Of a DNA stretch of 7,154 nt, positions 1 to 5,670 are shown piece by piece. The notes under the pieces were generated by a model that saw only the letters and a list, made by a program, of their open reading frames with translations, was not told where the DNA came from and searched no databases. The stretch is taken from assembly GCA_007132365.1 (NCBI GenBank), contig SLOS01000021.1, forward strand, positions 1 to 7,154, given 5' to 3'. Numbering within the stretch: the first letter of the stretch is position 1; each line of letters opens with the position of its first letter. Source of the DNA: Bacteroidales bacterium (GTDB taxonomy: Bacteria; Bacteroidota; Bacteroidia; Bacteroidales; PUMT01). Both the position numbers and the translations under genes were made by a program.

Positions 1-1
1 A

Positions 2-949
2 TCAGAACTGTTTCAAAACAGATATTCTCTTTTCAATAGGAGGGTGGGTGGCAAACAAACCGTTAAAAAATGAGAACAGGTCTTTTTTCTGCTCTTTTGG
101 GTTGTCAATAAAAAGCTGTGCTACATCTTTCCGGGTAACGGCTTCAATTCTTGAATTTTGCGAAACTTTTTCGAGTGCCGAGGCAAGTGCTTTCGGTCTT
201 TTGGTTAACTGCGCTGCACCTGCATCGGCCATATACTCGCGCTTACGTGAGATGGCGAACCTGAACAGGGAGGTAATGATAAAACCCGCAATGGCAAGTA
301 CAAGGGCAATCAACATAGTAACTCCCCGGCCCCTGTCACTTCCTCTTCCCCTGCTTCGGGTCATGCTGGAATAAAAGAAGGAACGCAGCATTATCTCCAC
401 CAGGAAAGCAAAAATACCCACGAAAATGATCGAAACAATCAGTAAACGTACATCCTTGTTCCTGATATGACTGAGCTCATGGGCTATCACACCCTCCAGC
501 TCCTCATCGTTTAGCTTGTTAATGATTCCTCGTGAAAGTGTAACAGTATAGGTTTTGTCGGTAATTCCACTGGCAAAAGCGTTAAGCGCATCATCTTCGA
601 TGATATTAATTTTAGGCGTTCTCATGCCCAAAGTAATGCAAAGGTTTTCTACAAGGTTGTAGACTCTTTTATTTTCCTTTCTTTCAAGTGGTCTTGCCCC
701 GGTAGCCCTGCGAATCATGGAGGTATTTGCGTACCAGGCGATAAGGAACCAGATCAACACACCGGCAATCAACCATGGCGCTGCTCTTAAAAATGTGTAG
801 TTAACATCACTTATTGCGTGATATTCCTGCCTGGTAAAATAAAAAAACAACCAGGCAAGTCCCAGTATAACTATGGGAAACATCATAAGAAGGATGGTGG
901 ACTTCAGGTTGTTATTCCATATCTGGGTTTGCAAACCAACGTACTTCAT
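2..949 (-). CDS. htpX: HtpX-like M48 family membrane zinc metalloprotease
   Basis: A 315-residue integral membrane protease, complete: ATG at 949 and TGA ending at 2. The zinc-binding HELSH motif is at residues 157-161 (H157, E158, H161), and the probable third ligand is E238 in the REYMAD motif; together these define peptidase family M48. Hydrophobic segments at about 17-38, 54-74, 168-190 and 209-230 match the four-segment plan of HtpX, whose active site faces the cytoplasm. Family members degrade misfolded or damaged membrane proteins. The loop at about 198-210 is rich in Arg and Gly (SRGRGSDRGRG). The C-terminal THPPIEKRI motif (301-309) is also typical of M48. The gene lies 33 bp downstream of lemA on the same strand, so the two are probably co-transcribed. 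No Shine-Dalgarno is seen before the start. Assignment to M48 is firm; identity with HtpX itself, rather than another M48 subgroup, is less certain. Confidence 0.9.
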   Translation of the reverse strand: MKYVGLQTQIWNNNLKSTILLMMFPIVILGLAWLFFYFTRQEYHAISDVNYTFLRAAPWLIAGVLIWFLIAWYANTSMIRRATGARPLERKENKRVYNLVENLCITLGMRTPKINIIEDDALNAFASGITDKTYTVTLSRGIINKLNDEELEGVIAHELSHIRNKDVRLLIVSIIFVGIFAFLVEIMLRSFFYSSMTRSRGRGSDRGRGVTMLIALVLAIAGFIITSLFRFAISRKREYMADAGAAQLTKRPKALASALEKVSQNSRIEAVTRKDVAQLFIDNPKEQKKDLFSFFNGLFATHPPIEKRISVLKQF

Positions 950-982
950 TCGCTTATTTTATTGGTTGGTGGGCAGTAAAAC

Positions 983-1549
983 TTATAGATTTATTTTTGG
1001 TGCCTGTTCATGTGCAGCTCTTTGTTCAGAAGGAATTTCAAACATAGGTTTGCGTTTGAAACCAAACATCCCTGCAAAAAGTACTGCCGGGAATACCTGT
1101 ATGGCGCTGTTAAACTCTTTGGTAGCCGAGTTGAAGAATCTTCTCGATGCAGCCAGTTTGTTTTCAACGTCAGATATTTCTTCCTGCAGGTTCATGACGT
1201 TCTGGCTTGCTTTAAGGTCGGGATAAGCCTCAACGGCAATTCTCAGTCCCGCAAGTGCACCGGACAGCTGGTTTTCGGCATCAATCCTTTCATCCATATT
1301 AGATGCATTCATCGCATTTGACCGTGCGGTGGTTACTGCTGTAAGCACACCGCTTTCGTGCTTCATATATCCTTTTACTGCATCAACAAGCTGAGGAATA
1401 AGGTCATAGCGTTGTCTTAATTGTACATCGATGTCGGCGAAAGCGTTTTCACGGTTATACCTTAGTTTCACAAGCCTGTTATAAACAGATATTACCATAA
1501 TAATAACAAGCGCAACAACGACCAGGATTACTATTGAAGAAGTGCTCAT
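983..1549 (-). CDS. lemA: LemA family membrane-anchored protein
   Basis: A 188-residue protein that fits the LemA family along its whole length. An N-terminal membrane anchor spans about residues 5-22, followed by the conserved block with YNRLVKLR (23-30) and DVQLRQRYDLIPQLVDAVKGY (starting at 41). Later family blocks are the AENQLSGAL segment (91-99), EAYPDLKA (107-114), EISDVENKLAASRRFFN (from 124) and the terminal FP...FGFKRKPMFE stretch (153-171). LemA proteins are a short membrane helix plus a long helical bundle; their biochemical role is unsettled. The start ATG at 1549 puts the anchor directly at the N-terminus and is preceded by an A-rich tract rather than a Shine-Dalgarno. The gene lies upstream of the M48 protease on the same strand, a pairing seen in many bacteria, which suggests a joint role at the membrane. 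The 146-bp gap to the preceding TPR gene leaves room for its own promoter, but I saw no convincing one. Confidence 0.93.
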   Translation of the reverse strand: MSTSSIVILVVVALVIIMVISVYNRLVKLRYNRENAFADIDVQLRQRYDLIPQLVDAVKGYMKHESGVLTAVTTARSNAMNASNMDERIDAENQLSGALAGLRIAVEAYPDLKASQNVMNLQEEISDVENKLAASRRFFNSATKEFNSAIQVFPAVLFAGMFGFKRKPMFEIPSEQRAAHEQAPKINL

Positions 1550-1695
1550 AACTTTTCAGATTTGGTTATTTACTATTATTATTCAGCTTGCGAAGTTCGG
1601 TAAAATTATTGGAATAAATATTGTGTTTTTCTGGAATTGAATTGAAATAATCTTTACAGGCTGCCCTGACATGTGTGTTTACGATGGTCAGGTTA

Positions 1696-4020
1696 TCATT
1701 CTTCCAGAAAATACCTTAACTGATCGAGCATGATCGGTATATCATCGCTGTTAATGCCCTGATCAAGGAGGTGGGGAAGGTCTTCTTCGAAAACCTCCAG
1801 AAATTCAGCCTCCAGGAACCCCTCCTTCGGTTGCCCTGCCTCAGTAAATCTCTCTTTACGGGATCCCTTTTCTGAATCACCGGCTTCCGGGGCCTCCCCT
1901 TTTGCAAAGCCTTCTGCCGAACTCTCCCGTACCGGGTTCGCTCGCTGTGTAGTCTCCCCCGCCGGACTCCCCTCTTTTAAAATGGATCTTTGATAGTATT
2001 CCAGCGCGGACTTCCTGTTGCCAAGGCTCCATTGCACATGGCCCATGTTCATATAATCATGCCTGTTGGGCTGGTCTTCAATCAGCTTCAGGAAATACTT
2101 TTCCGCCTGACCTTTTTTGCCGGTAAGGAACGAGCACCAGGCAATCGGCCGCCAAACTTTTTTGTTGCCGGGTGCCAGGTATTCCACCTTAAAATAGCAT
2201 TTCAGGGCTTCATCGAACCTGTCCAGTTCCAGCAGGCAGTGCCCGATGTTGAGATGGTTGCTCAGGCTATCAGGATCAGTTTTCCCGGCCGCCTGGTAAT
2301 ACTCAAGCGCCTTATCGGGCTTTTTCAGGTTTCGGTAGCAAAGGGCTATTTTTTTAAGGTTCCACAACTGGTTGGTATCATACAATTCTGCTTTCAGGTA
2401 ACCATCAAGAGCCCTTTCAAAATCACCAGTCTTTTGATGGCACCAGGCTATTTTCTGATACAACTCTCCGTTTTTCTCCTGCTCCAGGAGGTAACCGAAT
2501 ATTTCGGCTGCTTCTTCAAAATGGTTTTTGGCAAAATAGTACTCACCGATATTACGCAGCACTGCCAGATCCTCTTTTAAAATATCCCCCAGAGCCAGCT
2601 TGTTGTGAAAATCGAACTGCCAGTTGAAAATATCTTCAAAATCACCCTTTCGGGGAAACAGCTTGTAAAAACGGTACAGGTCCTGGATATACTGATTGGA
2701 ACTCACCTCCGCCCTGCGCCCGGGGTCCAGCAAGACTTCATCCTCCTCCAGCTCTTTAAGCTGATCCATTTCTGCATCCATTGCCTGCTTCATGAACTCG
2801 AGGTTATCCTTTGGGATCCTCTGAATGCTTAAACAAAACGAATATTTATCGGAATTGCATAAAATGGGTGCACGGTTTATGGCTTCCATCAGCCGCAGGT
2901 TGGTCTGATCATTGACATCCAGCGTATCTGCTATTTCCGGGTTTTCAGGGAAGAACGGCATAAACCAGTTGTCCATTTCACTGAAGAAAGGGAACGATTT
3001 CAGCATTGCAAAAGACCCAAGGAAAACATCTGAACCTTTCATTTGAAGTTCTGAAAATTCCTCCATTTTGTTCAGCAACCCCGGTCTGTCTTTAAAAATC
3101 TCTTCCCATGCAGGGTTCTTATCCTCCGAAAGGCCCTCCTCCATCAGGCTGTCGAGGTTGATTTTGTTTTTAAGGTTAGGGCTGATCTTTATCATTTCCG
3201 GAATAATCTCATCCCTGATCCGTTGTTGCAGTTTTTCGGTCTCCCTGCTCCTGATAAACTGGATGATGATACGTTCGAGGTTGCGCTTGAACCCTGGGTT
3301 TTCATTCAGAATCTTCAGTCTGCCGGTAATATCCGGATAAAATGGCAACCGGGCATCGTATTTATAAAGGTTGATAAGCAATCCAACCAGTGCACGCTGG
3401 TTAATTTCTGTCTCTATGGAATCATAGGTGGTGAATAGCAGGTTAAATTTTTCCGGGTCGAAAAAACGCTGGAGGCTGAGCGTTAGGGCGGTAACCATGA
3501 ATGATTTGTATGGTACCGGCACGTCGGGGTCCAGGGAAAATTTACTCAACGGCTCAGCTTCTTCAGCTGTCAGCTTGTCGCTGAACCAGATATGGTAAAA
3601 CAATCTCCGCATTTTTTGCTGGTACTCTTTTGGCGCTTTCGCGGAAGAAGTCTCTTTCGATTCTGACAGATAATCAACCAGGTGGTCAATTGCCCTGGTT
3701 CTGAAAAACCGTTTTTTATCATACTCCACCGATGGAGAAAATCTAAGCAGGAGGGCCTCGTTTATCTTGTCAGCCAGTTCGAAAACCGAGACGATCAGTT
3801 TCCTGTAGACTTTTTGCCGCTCAGGGTCTACGATACCTTCTACAGTATATTTGAGCATATATTGGTAGGTCTCCTCCAGGTTCCTGTATTCATCGTAATA
3901 GATGCCCAGGCCGTTCCCGGAAATAAGTTTACCAATCAGGTCAAATGCCGGTTTAAGGCGCCGGGCAGACAGACTGCTGCATATCTCAGCGTATTTTCTT
4001 TTGAGTTCCTTATATTTCAT
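1696..4020 (-). CDS. Large cytoplasmic TPR-repeat protein of unknown function
   Basis: A 774-residue protein with no signal peptide or membrane segment, so probably cytoplasmic. Residues 1-480 are predicted-helical by eye and match no domain I recognise; a charged acidic stretch lies at about 415-432. Six consecutive TPR-like units cover about 487-518, 520-552, 553-586, 587-620, 622-654 and 655-684, with the usual G/A...F..A...Y pattern (for example TGDFERALDGYLKAE and LDRFDEALKCYFKVE). TPRs normally form a superhelix that binds protein partners. A low-complexity, charged segment follows (about 685-735), then a compact tail with DLPHLLDQGI and IPIMLDQLRYFLE. An in-frame TTG at 4050 would add ten hydrophobic residues, but the ATG at 4020 gives a polar N-terminus (MKYKELKRKY) and is preferred. 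No neighbour shows its pathway; the symporter is transcribed away from it. A role as a protein-interaction scaffold is inference from the repeats only. Confidence 0.88.
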   Translation of the reverse strand: MKYKELKRKYAEICSSLSARRLKPAFDLIGKLISGNGLGIYYDEYRNLEETYQYMLKYTVEGIVDPERQKVYRKLIVSVFELADKINEALLLRFSPSVEYDKKRFFRTRAIDHLVDYLSESKETSSAKAPKEYQQKMRRLFYHIWFSDKLTAEEAEPLSKFSLDPDVPVPYKSFMVTALTLSLQRFFDPEKFNLLFTTYDSIETEINQRALVGLLINLYKYDARLPFYPDITGRLKILNENPGFKRNLERIIIQFIRSRETEKLQQRIRDEIIPEMIKISPNLKNKINLDSLMEEGLSEDKNPAWEEIFKDRPGLLNKMEEFSELQMKGSDVFLGSFAMLKSFPFFSEMDNWFMPFFPENPEIADTLDVNDQTNLRLMEAINRAPILCNSDKYSFCLSIQRIPKDNLEFMKQAMDAEMDQLKELEEDEVLLDPGRRAEVSSNQYIQDLYRFYKLFPRKGDFEDIFNWQFDFHNKLALGDILKEDLAVLRNIGEYYFAKNHFEEAAEIFGYLLEQEKNGELYQKIAWCHQKTGDFERALDGYLKAELYDTNQLWNLKKIALCYRNLKKPDKALEYYQAAGKTDPDSLSNHLNIGHCLLELDRFDEALKCYFKVEYLAPGNKKVWRPIAWCSFLTGKKGQAEKYFLKLIEDQPNRHDYMNMGHVQWSLGNRKSALEYYQRSILKEGSPAGETTQRANPVRESSAEGFAKGEAPEAGDSEKGSRKERFTEAGQPKEGFLEAEFLEVFEEDLPHLLDQGINSDDIPIMLDQLRYFLEE
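1816..1974 (-). other. GC-rich low-complexity in-frame segment inside the TPR gene
   Basis: This segment encodes about residues 683-735 of the TPR protein, between the sixth TPR and the conserved-looking C-terminal tail. It is rich in Gly, Glu, Lys, Arg, Ser and Pro (for example SPAGETTQRANPVRESS, KGEAPEAGDSEKG, QPKEGFLEAE) and breaks the helical pattern on either side. Its bases are visibly richer in G and C than the flanking coding DNA and include a palindromic core at 1926-1936. Reading frame is kept throughout. It may be a flexible linker or an inserted palindromic element that was accommodated in frame; the sequence alone does not decide. Confidence 0.55.
1919..1939. repeat. Inverted repeat with CCCG-tac-CGGG core
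   Basis: A perfect 4-bp GC stem (CCCG at 1926-1929, CGGG at 1933-1936) encloses a 3-base loop. The outer bases GAAC (1919-1922) and GTTC (1936-1939) can pair instead, giving an alternative longer hairpin. It lies inside the low-complexity coding segment of the TPR gene. Short palindromes also arise by chance, so its meaning depends on finding copies elsewhere in the genome. Confidence 0.5.
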
Positions 4021-4113
4021 ACAGTAAATATATATCAAAAACCAAACCAACTAAAATATTATGCCGCATTGACAGTTGAATTCAGAAATCTGTGTATCAA
4101 TTAAAATACACAT

Positions 4114-4143
4114 TCCCGGGATTTTTACCGGATCTAACCGGGA
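4114..4143. repeat. CCGG-based inverted and direct repeats
   Basis: TCCCGG at 4114-4119 is the exact inverse of CCGGGA at 4138-4143. Between them, ACCGG occurs at 4127-4131 and again at 4137-4141, ten bases apart, about one helical turn. Such spacing is compatible with a protein-binding site in the shared promoter region, but the arms are only 5-6 bp and the functional reading is speculative. Confidence 0.4.
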
Positions 4144-4160
4144 TAACTGTACCATTCACG

Positions 4161-4233
4161 CATGAAAAGTCTGCCAGGTGTTCAATGTTGAGCCCGGTTT
4201 CCACTTTTTTTTGATGGCAGACATTAAATCATG
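4161..4233. repeat. Long-spaced inverted repeat upstream of the symporter
   Basis: GTCTGCCA at 4169-4176 is perfectly inverted as TGGCAGAC at 4215-4222. Outside these arms CATGA (4161-4165) is inverted as TCATG (4229-4233), so 13 bp pair across two short unpaired bulges. The enclosed 38 bases include a run of eight T near the right arm. It could form a structured leader RNA or mark paired binding sites; the T run precedes rather than follows the right arm, so a simple terminator is unlikely. Confidence 0.5.
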
Positions 4234-4269
4234 CTTACCAGGTTCGGATACTGATCAGGAGAATCCAAA

Positions 4270-4298
4270 TTGATTAGAGGCAGGAACAAATAAATTTT
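4270..4298 (+). promoter_or_regulatory. Weak candidate Bacteroidota-type promoter for the symporter
   Basis: TTG at 4270-4272 is followed after 18 bases by TAAATTTT at 4291-4298. This is one mismatch from the TAnnTTTG -7 element of Bacteroidota, with TTG standing for the -33 TTTG element. It lies about 50 bp before the symporter start, a suitable distance. Because the region is A/T-rich, a chance match is quite possible. Confidence 0.22.
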
Positions 4299-4302
4299 TT
4301 TT

Positions 4303-4338
4303 CTTATTTTCGGGATTTATCTTATTTCCGGTGGCCGG
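4303..4338. repeat. Short direct repeat and GC hairpin before the symporter start
   Basis: CTTATTTTCGG at 4303-4313 recurs as CTTATTTCCGG at 4321-4331, identical at 10 of 11 bases and 18 bp apart. The second copy overlaps a hairpin, CCGG (4328-4331), TGG loop, CCGG (4335-4338), ending 12 bases before the ATG at 4351. If transcribed, the hairpin sits in the ribosome-access region and could affect initiation; this is inference. Confidence 0.4.
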
Positions 4339-4350
4339 TATTTGCTGATA

Positions 4351-5559
4351 ATGATACAAAAGAAAAAGTTTACGCTTACAATATGGATTTTTGTCGGGTT
4401 TATCCTGGGAATCTTTACAGGAGCTGTGATCGGTGAACCTTCCCTGCCTTATACCCGGCCGCTTGCTGACATTTTCCTCAGGTTTCTGCGGATGGCCATA
4501 CTTCCCCTGATAATTACCTCCATCGTAAGTTCCATAATACAGGTCGGTTCGGCTCAAGGACTCGGCAGGATGGGCTTGAGGACAATGGGTTATTATCTTT
4601 CTACCAGCATACTGGCAATTTTTACGGGTCAGATACTGGTCAACATCTTCAAACCCGGTGCCGGGGCACAGATCGTACTCGAAGAAAGTCCGGATTATAT
4701 TGCAGCTGCGGAGAGCTCACTGGGTCAGATATTTTTGAATATTATACCTGAAAATCCTATAGCTGCTGCTGCATCGGGTGATGTACTTCCGGTTATCTTT
4801 TTTTCCATCCTGTTCGGCCTTTTTGTAACCCAACTCAAAATTGATCAGCGGGACCTGCTTGGTAAATTTTTTGAGGCTGCTTTTGAAGCCATGATGAAAA
4901 TGATCTCTTTTATTATATGGACAGCACCTTTCGGAGTCTTTGGAATTATTACCGGAATAGTTGCTACCTCCGGTTTTTCGGCTTTTAAATCACTTGGGTT
5001 TTATTTTATCATCGTCCTGGCCGGACTTGCAATCCATATGTTCTTCACCCTCCCCATGCTACTCTGGACCCTCGGCAGGGTTAGTCCGCTGAAACATTAC
5101 AAAGGTATGATACCTGCCCTTTTAACTGCATTCTCCACCTGCTCAACCATAGTTACCTTGCCCCTTACCATGAAAGCCGTAACAGAACATTCGGGTGCTT
5201 CGAAAAAGGCTGCCGGCTTTGTCCTTCCAATTGGTGCAACTGTTAATATGGACGGAACTGCCCTCTATGAATGCGTGGCAGCCATATTTATCGCCCAGGT
5301 TTACGGCTTTGATCTTTCCCTCGGTGCCCAGGTAACTGTTGCTGCCACGGCTGTGCTTGCTTCCATAGGCGCGGCAAGCATACCTATGAGCGGAATGGTT
5401 ATGATGAGTATCATACTTGGTGCTGTAGGCCTGCCCCTGGAAGGGGTGGCAATTATTCTCGCGGTGGACAGGATACTGGATATGTTCCGTACCACTGCCA
5501 ATGTCTTCAGTGACAGTTGCGGTGCCGTGATAATTTCCAGGTTTGAAAATGCAGAATAA
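4351..5559 (+). CDS. Na+:dicarboxylate/amino-acid symporter (DAACS, GltPh-type)
   Basis: A 402-residue inner-membrane transporter of the dicarboxylate/amino acid:cation symporter family (SLC1-like), close to the 422 residues of GltPh, with hydrophobic segments throughout. Key family blocks are visible: hairpin HP1 at about 258-275, the sodium-binding NMDGT motif at 299-303, hairpin HP2 around GAASIPMSG (340-348), and TM8 with D373, D377, R380, T381, N384 and D388. By alignment from memory, D377, R380, T381, N384 and D388 match GltPh D394, R397, T398, N401 and D405, which bind substrate and sodium; R380 suggests an acidic substrate such as aspartate, glutamate or a dicarboxylate. Oddly, the HP1 tip reads FSTCSTIV rather than the serine-rich form. 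The ATG at 4351 is preferred over an in-frame TTG at 4342. The gene stands alone: its neighbours are on the other strand on both sides. The exact substrate cannot be told. Confidence 0.93.
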   Translation: MIQKKKFTLTIWIFVGFILGIFTGAVIGEPSLPYTRPLADIFLRFLRMAILPLIITSIVSSIIQVGSAQGLGRMGLRTMGYYLSTSILAIFTGQILVNIFKPGAGAQIVLEESPDYIAAAESSLGQIFLNIIPENPIAAAASGDVLPVIFFSILFGLFVTQLKIDQRDLLGKFFEAAFEAMMKMISFIIWTAPFGVFGIITGIVATSGFSAFKSLGFYFIIVLAGLAIHMFFTLPMLLWTLGRVSPLKHYKGMIPALLTAFSTCSTIVTLPLTMKAVTEHSGASKKAAGFVLPIGATVNMDGTALYECVAAIFIAQVYGFDLSLGAQVTVAATAVLASIGAASIPMSGMVMMSIILGAVGLPLEGVAIILAVDRILDMFRTTANVFSDSCGAVIISRFENAE

Positions 5560-5614
5560 CTGTTAGTTGTTTAGCTTTCAACATTAAATGGGTTATTTCA
5601 TCTTATAAATGGCA

Positions 5615-5662
5615 TTGGATGAAACATTAGATGAGACGTTAGCTGAGACGTTAGCCGGGAAG
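5615..5662. repeat. Four 12-bp tandem units in the convergent spacer
   Basis: Four adjacent 12-base units occur: TTGGATGAAACA (5615-5626), TTAGATGAGACG (5627-5638), TTAGCTGAGACG (5639-5650) and TTAGCCGGGAAG (5651-5662). The middle two differ at one base; the outer two each match their neighbour at 9 of 12. The array sits between the symporter stop and the phosphatase stop, eight bases from the latter. I see no strong stem-loop with a T tract here, so it is not an evident terminator. Confidence 0.7.
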
Positions 5663-5670
5663 TATGTAGT

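Larger units (their letters stand above)
4021..4350. other. Divergent intergenic region, no gene seen
   Basis: This 330-bp spacer separates the start of the TPR gene (leftward) from the start of the symporter gene (rightward), so it should carry both promoters. I found only ORFs of about nine codons, no tRNA-like fold and no mobile element. It contains CCGG-based repeats (4114-4143), a long-spaced inverted repeat (4161-4233), a run of eight T (4205-4212) and A/T-rich DNA with short repeats just before the symporter. On the leftward side, the 50 bases before the TPR start are A/T-rich, with no clear Shine-Dalgarno and no convincing promoter match. Confidence 0.7.

Noticed and set aside
1665..1692. 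CCTGAC (1665-1670) and GTCAGG (1687-1692) inverted repeat just after the TPR stop
   Set aside because: A perfect 6-bp stem with a 16-base loop but no T tract follows on the minus strand, so I do not call a terminator.
1990..2580. Long open frame of 196 codons on the plus strand
   Set aside because: It lies wholly antisense to the TPR array, whose repeat pattern is clear on the minus strand; its translation shows no recognisable domain.
4021..4050. TTG at 4050 as an upstream start for the TPR protein
   Set aside because: It would add ten mostly hydrophobic residues out of character with the polar N-terminus, and the ATG at 4020 is a better start.
3682..4104. Open frame of 140 codons on the plus strand crossing the TPR gene start
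   Set aside because: Mostly antisense to the N-terminal part of the TPR gene, with no domain pattern or credible start context.
4205..4212. Run of eight T as a possible intrinsic terminator
   Set aside because: No compact GC-rich stem immediately precedes it, and it lies inside the loop of a larger inverted repeat in a divergent promoter region.
4255..4557. Open frame of 100 codons on the minus strand over the symporter start
   Set aside because: It overlaps the well-supported first membrane helices of the symporter and has a low-complexity, non-family translation.
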